43,688 bases of DNA, taken from positions 1 to 43,688 of the forward strand of contig JAUYSH010000144.1 in assembly GCA_030696455.1 (NCBI GenBank), given 5' to 3'. This document shows positions 32,384-39,677 of the stretch, piece by piece (position 1 is the first letter of the stretch; each line of letters opens with the position of its first letter). The position numbers and the translations under genes are program-made. The notes beneath the pieces were generated by a model, which was not told the DNA's origin, made no database searches, and saw nothing but the letters and a program-made list of their open reading frames with translations. The DNA is from Elusimicrobiota bacterium. Lineage in GTDB: Bacteria > Elusimicrobiota > Elusimicrobia > UBA1565 > UBA9628.

Positions 32384-33697
32384 ATGAAACGCCCCCTCGC
32401 CGGAACCCTCGCGGCGCTGCTCCTCGCCCTCCCGCTCTCGGCCCAGAACGTGCGGGTCACCGGCGCCTTCGTCCCGACGACGGGCGTTCCCGTGGTGACC
32501 GGCTTCAACTCGCCGGTCTCGATCTCCCCCCTGGCGATGTCGCCTCTGTCCGCGGCGACGCTCGTCCCCTTGCTGGCCCCGCCCGCCCTGTCACCCACCT
32601 TCGTCCCGGCGTCCGCGATCACGCCGGTCCCCGTCGGCGCGCTCGCCGTCGCGCTCCCCTCCGCCGCGAAGGCCTCTCTCCCAGGCGGCGCTCCGGAGAG
32701 CGCCAAGACGCCCGTCCAGGCCGCCACGCCCGTCGACGGCTGGGCCAGCCGCTTCAATTTCCAGCCGTCCGGGCAGGTCTTCGACGGCTCGCGCGCGCTC
32801 AAGGACCAGACCGGCGCGACCTTCCAGGCCGTGCCCAAGGGCCGGGGCGCCGTCCGCGTCCACCTCGTCGAGCGCGCCCCGATCGCCGCGCCGAAGGCCG
32901 TCCCCGGCACCGAGGGGCTGACCGGCAAGGCGCTGCTCGACGCCCTCAACCAGATCTCCGGCCGCGGCCACAAGGAGCGCTCCTACTCCGAGGCCTCGGA
33001 TTACATGTTCTCGAAGGCCGACCACGTGATCATCAACGGCGTCAGCGGCGTCGTCGACGCTTACTCCGGCATCTTCGTGCCCGGCACGAGCAAGGAAGGC
33101 GCCGACTATCCCGAGCGCGGCGACTCCAACGGCGACGGCCACAGCGACACCGGCATGAACGTCGAGCACACCTGGCCGCAGTCGCTGTTCAACAAGGCCC
33201 TGCCGATGCGCTCCGACCTCCACCATCTGATGGCGACCTTCATGCACCCCAACTCGGTGCGCGGCCACATGCCCTTCGGGATCGTCACGGGCCGAGGCGA
33301 TTACGAGAACAAGGCCGGCGCCAAGCGCGGCAACGGCGTCTTCGAGCCCCCGGACGCGGTGAAGGGGCGCGTCGCGCGCGGCATGCTGTACTTCTATTCG
33401 CGCTACAAGGACTCGCGCATGTTCGGCCGCACCTCGGTCGTGTTCTGGAACCAGCAGATCGAGCTGTTCCTGGACTGGAACCGCCGCTTCCCGCCCGACG
33501 CCTTCGAGGCGAGGCGCAACGATCTCGTCGAACAGTGGCAGGGCAACCGCAACCCCTTCATCGACGACTACAAGCTCGCCGACCGCGTCGGCGCCGACGC
33601 CTTCCGCGCCGGCAACGGGCCTTCGCGCGGCGCGGACGCCGCGAGCTTCCGCTCCTCCGGCCGGCGCTCCTCGGGCCGCCGCTCCACCCGGCGCTGA
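32384..33697 (+). CDS. Exported endonuclease I family nuclease with Pro/Ala-rich leader
   Basis: The 437-aa product has a signal peptide (MKRPLAGTLAALLLALPLSA), a low-complexity region rich in Pro, Val, Ala and Ser (residues about 30-115), and a C-terminal endonuclease I domain with the active-site motif MNVEHTWPQSLF (His262) and RSDLHHLMATFMHPNSVRG. Just before the active site is DSNGDGHSD (247-255), an EF-hand/dockerin-like calcium loop. It should degrade DNA outside the cytoplasm. CATACT (32371-32376) ends seven bases before the chosen ATG; the longer frame from 32348 lacks a signal peptide at its start. Confidence 0.88.
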   Translation: MKRPLAGTLAALLLALPLSAQNVRVTGAFVPTTGVPVVTGFNSPVSISPLAMSPLSAATLVPLLAPPALSPTFVPASAITPVPVGALAVALPSAAKASLPGGAPESAKTPVQAATPVDGWASRFNFQPSGQVFDGSRALKDQTGATFQAVPKGRGAVRVHLVERAPIAAPKAVPGTEGLTGKALLDALNQISGRGHKERSYSEASDYMFSKADHVIINGVSGVVDAYSGIFVPGTSKEGADYPERGDSNGDGHSDTGMNVEHTWPQSLFNKALPMRSDLHHLMATFMHPNSVRGHMPFGIVTGRGDYENKAGAKRGNGVFEPPDAVKGRVARGMLYFYSRYKDSRMFGRTSVVFWNQQIELFLDWNRRFPPDAFEARRNDLVEQWQGNRNPFIDDYKLADRVGADAFRAGNGPSRGADAASFRSSGRRSSGRRSTRR

Positions 33698-33755
33698 CCG
33701 CGCGAGCGCCCCGAATCGATGTGCTATCATGGTCTCTCTTTTTAGGAGAACCTCC

Positions 33756-34505
33756 ATGAAAATAGCGCTGATTTCCCTGATTCTCTCCGCCGCGCCCGCG
33801 TTCGCCGCCGACGCGAGCGATTCGCCGAAGGCGAATCGGCCTGCCGCGAAGCCCGCGGCTCCCAAGGAGGCCTACAAGACCGACGACGAGCGCGCGATCT
33901 ACACGATCGGCTTCCTGATGGGCCGCAACCTCAGCCCCTTCGACATGACCCCGGCCGAGGTGAAGGTCGTCCAGGCCGGCATCGCCGACTCGGTGCTCAA
34001 CAAGGAGCCGAAGGTCGACGTCCGCTTCTACCAGCCGCGCGTCAACGAGATCCTCTCCACGCGCCTGGAGGCCGCCAACAAGCGCAAGGAGGCGGCGATG
34101 GCCTCCGCCGCGGCGCCGGAGAAGGAGAAGGGCCGCGTCTTCACCGAGAACTGGGTCAAGGAGCACAAGCCCCAGGCGATCTCCGGCGGCGGCTGGTACC
34201 TCGAGACGAAGGCGGGAAAGGGGCCCATCCCCGCGAAGACCGCGACGATCAAGGCGCACTACCGCGGCACCACGGTCGACGGCGAGGAATTCGACTCCTC
34301 CTACAAGCGCGGCGCGCCGACGGAGTTCTCCCTCGACGGCGTGATCAAGTGCTGGACCCACGGCATCTCGATGATGAAGGTCGGCGGCCAGGCGAAGCTC
34401 GTCTGCCCCTCCGACGTCGCCTACGGCGACCCGGGCCGCCCCGGCATCAAGCCCGGCGCGACCCTCGTCTTCGAGGTCGAGCTCGTCGAGATCGTCAAGC
34501 CCTAG
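33756..34505 (+). CDS. FkpA/Mip-like exported FKBP peptidyl-prolyl isomerase
   Basis: The 249-aa protein has a signal peptide (MKIALISLILSAAPAFA), an N-terminal helical dimerisation domain (DDERAIYTIGFLMGRNLSPFDM to NEILSTRLEAANKRKEAA) and a C-terminal FKBP domain (IKAHYRGTTVDGEEFDSSYKRG, CPSDVAYGDPGRPGIKPGATLVFEVELVEI). It should assist folding of periplasmic proteins. AGGAG lies a few bases before the ATG and TATCAT (33725-33730) supplies a -10, so this gene has a normal 5' leader of about 20 nt. Confidence 0.93.
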   Translation: MKIALISLILSAAPAFAADASDSPKANRPAAKPAAPKEAYKTDDERAIYTIGFLMGRNLSPFDMTPAEVKVVQAGIADSVLNKEPKVDVRFYQPRVNEILSTRLEAANKRKEAAMASAAAPEKEKGRVFTENWVKEHKPQAISGGGWYLETKAGKGPIPAKTATIKAHYRGTTVDGEEFDSSYKRGAPTEFSLDGVIKCWTHGISMMKVGGQAKLVCPSDVAYGDPGRPGIKPGATLVFEVELVEIVKP

Positions 34506-34712
34506 CTCGGGAGTAGCGACGGTCGCGCCTCGTTCGAGGCTCGCGTAGGCCCCTTTCCCAACGGAAAATGGAAGGGGCACTTCCTCGCCTTATGGCTCGG
34601 TCGTCGCTCAGGATCATCCGCCCGGCCTACCTGGTGAGCTCGACGACGCGACCTTAGGCGATATTCACTTTACCGCCAGCGCTGGAGGTAATGGGGATGA
34701 GATTAAGCGCGA
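34506..34712. other. Structured intergenic region, no gene
   Basis: This gap between convergent genes contains nested complementarity: AGCGACG (34515-34521) with CGTCGCT (34602-34608) encloses two hairpins, GCCTCG-TT-CGAGGC (34527-34540) and GCCCCTT...AAGGGGC (34549-34578); GGTCGCG (34521-34527) can also pair with CGCGACC downstream. It may be a two-way terminator or an unrecognised RNA. GGGAGTAG at 34509-34516 recalls the Mn2+ riboswitch, but the matching second loop and P1 are missing. Confidence 0.4.
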
Positions 34713-35144
34713 CTAGCCGCGGCGGGCGTGGCGTCGCATCATGCAGTCGTTCGACACGACGAGCAGCCCCGCCGCGCGGGCCATACGCTCGCCCTCGTCG
34801 TGGTAGACGCCGTCCTGCAGCCAGACGGCCTTCGCCTTCTTCGCGATCGCCTCGAGGATGGGCGTCAGCGCCTCTTCAGGGCGGCGGAACACGCACACGA
34901 CGTCGACGGGGAAGGGGATGTCCGCCACGCTCGGCCAGCACTTTTCCCCTAGGATTTCCTTATGGCCGGGATTGACGGGAACGATGGTGTAGCCCTGCTC
35001 CTTGAGGTACTCGGAGACGTAGTGCGAGGGACGCTCAGGCTTCGGGGACATGCCGACGACGGCGATCACGCGCATCCCCAGGATCTTTCCGACGGCGTCG
35101 TCGGGAGGGGCGCCCGAGGGAAGGCGGCAGGCCTCTTCGCTCAG
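34713..35144 (-). CDS. CoA-binding (YccU-like) protein with apparent CTG start
   Basis: The 143-aa protein matches the CoA-binding/YccU family: ACRLPSGAPPDDAVGKIL leader, IAVVGMSPKPERPSHYVSEYLKEQGY, VPVNPGHKEILGEKCWPSVADIP, VVCVFRRPEEA and AVWLQDGVYHDEG. Function in the family is poorly known; the fold binds CoA or nucleotides. The conserved leader lies upstream of the first in-frame ATG, and the frame offers no ATG, GTG or TTG there. CTG at 35144 overlaps the stop of a 12-codon ORF as CTGA. A one-base deletion joining the two frames is the alternative. Confidence 0.75.
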   Translation of the reverse strand: MSEEACRLPSGAPPDDAVGKILGMRVIAVVGMSPKPERPSHYVSEYLKEQGYTIVPVNPGHKEILGEKCWPSVADIPFPVDVVCVFRRPEEALTPILEAIAKKAKAVWLQDGVYHDEGERMARAAGLLVVSNDCMMRRHARRG

Positions 35145-35179
35145 GCGGCTTCCACAACGGAGTGGTCTACGTCGGCCAT
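35141..35179 (-). CDS. 12-codon ORF preceding the CoA-binding gene
   Basis: ATG at 35179, three bases after the stop of the CPXCG gene, encodes MADVDHSVVEAA and stops at TGA 35143-35141, which overlaps the CTG start of the next gene. It is either a real coupling mini-ORF or the true N-terminus of the CoA-binding protein, cut off by a frameshift. The peptide is plausible as such an N-terminus. Confidence 0.45.
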   Translation of the reverse strand: MADVDHSVVEAA

Positions 35180-35182
35180 TTT

Positions 35183-35506
35183 TTAAGCCGCCTCGACACC
35201 CACGTGCGCCTCGCCGTCGTCGATCTCGATGTGCGCGACATAGGCGCGGCAGCAAACCGTGCAGTCCTGATCGATCGATTGACCGTCCATGTCGGCGATC
35301 ACATGGAGCTCGGAGCCCTCGGCGCAATGCGGGCACTCGATGGTGATCCACTGGTCCAGCCGCTCGGTCGAGGCCTCGACGCTCTGCTCCTTGAGCACCG
35401 TCTCCATGATCCGCTCGGCGGTCTTATGCTCGGACGCGTCGGCGTGGGGAACGGACGCGCCCTTTTTCGCCTTCTTCGCCTTCGCGGGGGCCTTGGTCTT
35501 CGGCAT
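35183..35506 (-). CDS. CPXCG-motif cysteine-rich protein
   Basis: The 107-aa protein has a Lys/Ala-rich N-terminus (KTKAPAKAKKAKKG) and a C-terminal zinc-ribbon-like domain with CPHC (residues about 63-66) and CTVCCRAYVAHIEIDDGEAHVGVE, which fits the CPXCG-motif family although the Gly is Ala here. Family function is unknown; the four Cys probably bind zinc. The basic tail could bind nucleic acid. It has a near-perfect leaderless promoter (35541-35513) and appears to lead an operon with the CoA-binding gene. Confidence 0.8.
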   Translation of the reverse strand: MPKTKAPAKAKKAKKGASVPHADASEHKTAERIMETVLKEQSVEASTERLDQWITIECPHCAEGSELHVIADMDGQSIDQDCTVCCRAYVAHIEIDDGEAHVGVEAA

Positions 35507-35512
35507 GCTTTC

Positions 35513-35541
35513 AGTGTAGAGGGTGAACATTATCCCGTCAA
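35513..35541 (-). promoter_or_regulatory. Promoter of the CPXCG gene (leaderless)
   Basis: On the minus strand TTGACG (35541-35536) and TACACT (35518-35513) are exactly 17 bp apart and the ATG at 35506 follows after six bases. An in-frame upstream ATG at 35530 lies inside the promoter and is therefore rejected as the start. Confidence 0.85.
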
Positions 35542-35549
35542 GGGGGTTG

Positions 35550-36566
35550 CTATAAGTTTCCCGGCGAGACGACGATCACGATCCGGCGGTTGGCCGCGCG
35601 TCCTTCGGGCGTGTCGTTGGGCTTGGCCGGGCGGAACTCGCCGAAGCCCGCGGCCGCCAGGCGCGCGGGGTCCATGCCGGCGTGCTCGTGCAGCCAGCGG
35701 GCCGTCGCCGTCGCGCGCGCGGCGGTCAGCTCCCAGTGCCCGCCGTAGCCGCCGATGAGATTCTTCTTGAACGGGGCGTTGTCGGAGTGCGCCTCGACGC
35801 GCAGGACCTTCGACGGCATCGCCTTGAGCGCCGCGCCGACGCGTCCGAGCAGGGCCGCGCCCGGCTCGGTGAGCTTGGCGGCGCCGTCATCGAACAGCGC
35901 GGCGTCGTCGAGCGTGATCGCGAAGCTCTCCCCGTTCTGCTCGACGAGCGCCTTGCCCGCCTGCAATTCCTTGAGGACCGCGTCGGCCGCCGCGCCCATC
36001 TCCTCGCGGGTCTTGAGCAGCGCCGCCGCGCGCGCGTCGGAGGCCTGGCGGGACTCGGCGTCGGTCCGACGGAACGCGGCCTCGGCGCCGGCCAGCTTGG
36101 CGAGCAGCGCCTCGCGCTCCTCCTGGAGCTTGCCGAGCTCGCGCTGGGTCTTCGCGCGCGCCGACTGATAGACGGCCTTCAGCCTCTCGAGCGCGAGCTT
36201 CTCCTTCACGGCGTCGGAAAACTTTTTCGCCAGGTCGTCCTTTTCGGCGACGATCGCGTTGAGCCTTCCGCCGAGCTCGTCCTTGCTCGCGCCGATCGCC
36301 TCGGACAGGGCCTTATTGGACTTCGTCAGGGTCGTCACGCGCCCCTCCGCGGCGGCGGCGCGGCCCTCGACCTCGACGACCTTCGCCTCGAGCTCGGCCT
36401 TCGCCGCCTTGAGGGCCTCGATCTCGTCGGCCTTCTCCCGGAGCTCGGTGTAGAACGCGCCGGCCTTCGTCTGCAGGTCCTCGATCTCCTTCTTCTGCCG
36501 TTCCAGCTGGGCGCCGGCGCAGGCGGTCATCGTCAGGACAAGGAGCAGCGGGAGGAATCGGTTCAT
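35550..36566 (-). CDS. OmpA/MotB-domain lipoprotein with coiled coil
   Basis: The 338-aa product has a lipoprotein signal (MNRFLPLLLVLTMTAC, Cys16), a long charged coiled coil (residues about 20-200) and a C-terminal OmpA-like peptidoglycan-binding domain (FDDGAAKLTEPGAALLGRVG, VEAHSDNAPFKK, WELTAARATATARWLHE, GFGEFRPAKPNDTPEGRAANRRIVIVV). It should link the outer membrane to the cell wall. TATCAT (36578-36573) lies six bases before the chosen ATG, so the mRNA is probably leaderless. It is just downstream of the Omp85 gene, 30 bp away and with its own promoter. Confidence 0.92.
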   Translation of the reverse strand: MNRFLPLLLVLTMTACAGAQLERQKKEIEDLQTKAGAFYTELREKADEIEALKAAKAELEAKVVEVEGRAAAAEGRVTTLTKSNKALSEAIGASKDELGGRLNAIVAEKDDLAKKFSDAVKEKLALERLKAVYQSARAKTQRELGKLQEEREALLAKLAGAEAAFRRTDAESRQASDARAAALLKTREEMGAAADAVLKELQAGKALVEQNGESFAITLDDAALFDDGAAKLTEPGAALLGRVGAALKAMPSKVLRVEAHSDNAPFKKNLIGGYGGHWELTAARATATARWLHEHAGMDPARLAAAGFGEFRPAKPNDTPEGRAANRRIVIVVSPGNL

Positions 36567-36596
36567 CCCCAGATGATAAAACATCCCCCGCCTCGA

Positions 36597-38147
36597 CTAG
36601 AAGGCTTGGCCGGCGAGGATGGAGAGGGACCAGGAGGAGAAGCTCGTGCGGCGGCTGACGGGGAAGGCGAGGTCGACGCGCACCGGGCTGTTGCCGCCGG
36701 AGCGCGAGGGCGCGGCGCGCAGGCCCAGGCCCACGCTGCTGCGCAGGTCGGCCAGGTTTATCGAGGACCCCTCCGGCCAGACGTAGCCCGAATCGTAGAA
36801 CGCCACCGCGCCGACGTCGAGCACCCGCAAGAGGTTGTCCCAGACGTAGACGCGGTCCTCGATGTTGTAAAGGAAGCGGCGGCTGCCCGTGAAGCGGTTG
36901 AGGCCGTAGCCGCGCAGGCCGTTGAGCTCCCCCAGCCCCAGCTGCTCGCCGTCGCGCAGCTGCCAGCCCAGGTCGAGCGCGGCGTGGAAGGCCCAGGTCT
37001 GATAGCGCAGGCCGCGCGCGAAATGCGAGGCCTCGAAGGAGGCGACGCGGCCGCCGTTGTTGCCGTTGACGTATTTCGAACGGTAGCCGGATCTCAGGAG
37101 CAGCAGTTGGCTCTCCCAGGCGACGCCCTTGGTCACGTCGACGCGCGGCAGGATCTGGGACGAGGCGGAGCCGAGCGCGGGGCTGCGCGGCGCCCAGGCC
37201 ACCGAGGGGAAGACGCCGAGGCCGAGGTTGAAGTCCTCGTCGCGCGTGAAATTCTGGATGCGCCGCGCCGTGATGAAGTCGAGCTCCTGCCACTCCCCGC
37301 CGAGCCTGAAGAAGGTCAGCTGCTCTACGTCGGGCACCGGCCCGTCGGAGATCGAACGGCGCGTCGCCAGCCCCAACGTGACGCGCCGCGTGCGCTTCGT
37401 CGAGGTCGCCAACGCGACGCCGAAGCTGCCGCCCAGCTCGCCGGTGCGCCGCGTGACCTCCGCGAGGCGCCCTTCGGAGTAGGTGAAGCCGCCGCCGAAG
37501 GCGGTGCGCGCGATCGAGGCGTAGAACGGACGGTCCACGCCGATGGAGTAGGCGCGGCTTCCCGGCGCGGCGGCGGCGGCGAGCGCGAACTGCAGGCGCT
37601 TGCGGCGCAGGAACTGCCGGTCCTTGTAATCGAAGGCGCGCGAGACCGAGTCGCCGTCCTTGCTGTACACGGCGGAGGCCGACTTCCCTTGGCCGAGGAT
37701 ATTGTGCTCGGCGAAGCCCCCTTTGACGTTCGTCACCCCGCCGGCGCGCTTGTAGCCCGCGACGACCTCGAGGGTCCAGGCGTCGAAGGTCCGCACCGTC
37801 ACGTCGACGGAGCCCTGCTTGTTGACGACGGCGGAGACCTCGGCCCGCCGGATGAAGGGCAGGGCGCGCAGGTTGCGCTCGGTCTCCTCGAGCAGGAGCG
37901 GATCGAAATGCTCTCCGACCGAGAAGAGCAGCTCGCGCTCGATGACGGCGTCGCGCGTGCGGATATGGGCGCGGTTGGCCGCCTTGTAGAGCAGCTTGTT
38001 CTCCGGCGGGACGTCCGTGTCGAAGACGTTGTGGGACTCGATCTTGATGGACGCGACGTAGAGCCCCGCCGGAAGGCGCGGCTTTTTCGGGGGCGCCGCG
38101 GCCAGCGGAGCCGTCAGAAGGCAGAGCAGAAGGGTCAAAAAGCGCAT
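36597..38147 (-). CDS. Omp85/BamA-like outer-membrane barrel with POTRA domain
   Basis: The 516-aa protein has a signal peptide (MRFLTLLLCLLTAPLAAA), a POTRA-like domain (IERELLFSVGEHFDPLLLEETERNLRALPFIRRAEV, residues about 62-100) and a 16-strand-type barrel. GLRGYGLNRF carries the conserved RGY motif of the Omp85 family and VRVDLAFPV the penultimate motif; it ends in Phe. One POTRA and this size suggest a dedicated transporter or assembly protein, not the main BamA. A partner substrate gene is not obvious. CATAAT (38164-38159) is the -10 candidate, with GTG at 38153 as alternative start. Confidence 0.85.
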   Translation of the reverse strand: MRFLTLLLCLLTAPLAAAPPKKPRLPAGLYVASIKIESHNVFDTDVPPENKLLYKAANRAHIRTRDAVIERELLFSVGEHFDPLLLEETERNLRALPFIRRAEVSAVVNKQGSVDVTVRTFDAWTLEVVAGYKRAGGVTNVKGGFAEHNILGQGKSASAVYSKDGDSVSRAFDYKDRQFLRRKRLQFALAAAAAPGSRAYSIGVDRPFYASIARTAFGGGFTYSEGRLAEVTRRTGELGGSFGVALATSTKRTRRVTLGLATRRSISDGPVPDVEQLTFFRLGGEWQELDFITARRIQNFTRDEDFNLGLGVFPSVAWAPRSPALGSASSQILPRVDVTKGVAWESQLLLLRSGYRSKYVNGNNGGRVASFEASHFARGLRYQTWAFHAALDLGWQLRDGEQLGLGELNGLRGYGLNRFTGSRRFLYNIEDRVYVWDNLLRVLDVGAVAFYDSGYVWPEGSSINLADLRSSVGLGLRAAPSRSGGNSPVRVDLAFPVSRRTSFSSWSLSILAGQAF

Positions 38148-38286
38148 ACACACCGCCAATTATGCCCCTTTCTCGGGTGGGTATTACTACGCCCTCCTCC
38201 GGGTATAACTTCGAATGGCCCGCGCCGGAGCGCCGAGGCATAATGGGGACCGAGGGCGGCGGCCGCCCCGATTCAAGGAGATTACA

Positions 38287-38634
38287 ATGGCTAAGCGCGT
38301 GAAGTTTTCGACGGCGACGCTCGACGGCGTGAGCGGCAAGCATAATGAGATGCGGGCCGTTCCCAGCCGCCCCGGAGTGAGGGTGGAGTGCCCCGGGGAA
38401 GGCGAGGAGATCGCCGGAACGACCTACTCGTTTCATATCGCGGCGGCGCCCGGGACCTTGGGCGTGGAGATTTCGATCGACCAGGGCGAGTGGCTTCCCT
38501 GCCGCGAGGCGCTCGGGCTATGGTGGTACGATTGGACCGGCTTCTCGAAGGGCGGCCATCAGGCCGCGGCGCGCGCCTTCGTCGGCGAAGGCATCATGGC
38601 GAGCTCGTCGCCTCGCCTCTTCTCGGCGATCTGA
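38287..38634 (+). CDS. Small Ig-like domain protein linked to a PSD-like gene
   Basis: I do not recognise a named family. The 115-aa protein appears to form a beta-sandwich: VECPGEGEEIAGTTYSFHIAA, VEISIDQGEWLPCREALGLWWYDWTGFSKGGHQAAARAF. Such a pattern (designed loop before WWYDW, then a G-G-H-Q-x-A-A-R-A strand) resembles Ig-like/E-set domains that decorate enzymes. No signal peptide. AAGGAG precedes the ATG at 38287, and CATAAT near 38240 may be its -10. Its stop overlaps the next start (TGATG), so it is made together with the decarboxylase-like enzyme. Confidence 0.6.
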   Translation: MAKRVKFSTATLDGVSGKHNEMRAVPSRPGVRVECPGEGEEIAGTTYSFHIAAAPGTLGVEISIDQGEWLPCREALGLWWYDWTGFSKGGHQAAARAFVGEGIMASSSPRLFSAI

Positions 38635-39677
38635 TGACCCCCGCCATCGTCGCCCATCAGCCCATCGTTTCGGAGCTCATCGCGTTCCTGGAATCCCGGC
38701 CCGACCTGGAGGCCGCCCTCAAGGAATCGATCCACGAGGCCGACCGTCCGGACGTCTCCACCTTGGCGGAATATCTCGCCTTCCTCGATGAGATGGTCGT
38801 CCTGATCCCGCGGGACCGCGAACTCAACGCCTACATCCTCAAATTCTACTATCTCATCAACCTCTCTCCCGGCGGCATCCTGCAGGCGGACAAAGGCTTC
38901 CTCGCCTGGACCCGCAAGTTCGCCAAGGACTGGGGAGCGTTCCTGGACACGCCCGAATCCGCCGCCGGCCTCGACAGCTTCCGGGCCAATCCCGCCTACC
39001 GCATCGGGGATTATCTGGAAGCTCCGGGCGGCTGGAAGACGTTCAACCGGTTTTTCGCCCGCGAGGTGCGCCCCGGCATGCGCCCCGTGGACGACGCGGG
39101 CGACGACAACGTGTTCGTCTCCCCCGCGGACAGCGTTTATCAGGGCCGTTGGCCGATCGCCGAGCATTCGACGATCACGGTCAAGGGCTGGAAGTGGTCC
39201 CTGCTCGAACTCCTCACCGGCAGCCCGTACCAGGACCGCTTCCGGGGCGGCACGTTCGTGCACGGTTTTCTCGACGTCAACGACTACCACCGCTTTCACG
39301 CTCCCGCCGCGGGGACGGTCCTGGAGGCCCGCAAGATTCCGGGCAACGTCGCGATGGACGTCGTCAAGAAGGCGGACGGAACGCTGGGCATGGTCGACGG
39401 AACCGGCCATCAGTTCACGCAGGATCGGGGGCTCGTCGTGATCGACTCGCCGCTGGGCCTCGTGGCCGTCCTGCCGGTCGGCATGGCGCAGGTCTCTTCG
39501 GTCAACCTGACGGTCAAGGCGGGCGCGACGCTCGCGAAAGGCGCGGAGCTGGGCTTCTTCGCCTTCGGCGGCTCGGATATCGTGCTGCTGTTCGAGGCCG
39601 GGAAGATCCGGATGGACGCGAAGATCGGAACGCACTACGACCAGGGCCGCAAGATCGGGCACGCCGTCAACGGCTAG
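38634..39677 (+). CDS. Phosphatidylserine decarboxylase-related enzyme
   Basis: The 347-aa protein has an N-terminal helical domain of about 120 residues and a PSD domain: TFNRFFAREVRPGMRPVD, VSPADSVYQG, FVHGFLDVNDYHRFHAPAAGTV, and near the end GFFAFGGSDIVLLFEAG. The GGS before the last strand corresponds to the self-cleavage site (LGST in E. coli Psd) at which Ser becomes the pyruvoyl group. The extended N-terminus marks the larger, plant/fungal-related PSD group, some of which may act on other substrates. It converges on the cyclase gene with the stop codons sharing CTA. Confidence 0.85.
   Translation: MTPAIVAHQPIVSELIAFLESRPDLEAALKESIHEADRPDVSTLAEYLAFLDEMVVLIPRDRELNAYILKFYYLINLSPGGILQADKGFLAWTRKFAKDWGAFLDTPESAAGLDSFRANPAYRIGDYLEAPGGWKTFNRFFAREVRPGMRPVDDAGDDNVFVSPADSVYQGRWPIAEHSTITVKGWKWSLLELLTGSPYQDRFRGGTFVHGFLDVNDYHRFHAPAAGTVLEARKIPGNVAMDVVKKADGTLGMVDGTGHQFTQDRGLVVIDSPLGLVAVLPVGMAQVSSVNLTVKAGATLAKGAELGFFAFGGSDIVLLFEAGKIRMDAKIGTHYDQGRKIGHAVNG

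Noticed and set aside
34509-34650. Possible second Mn2+ riboswitch because of GGGAGTAG and a later GACCTTAGG
   Set aside because: The P1 helix and spacing of the yybP-ykoY class cannot be formed, and the next gene downstream is on the other strand.
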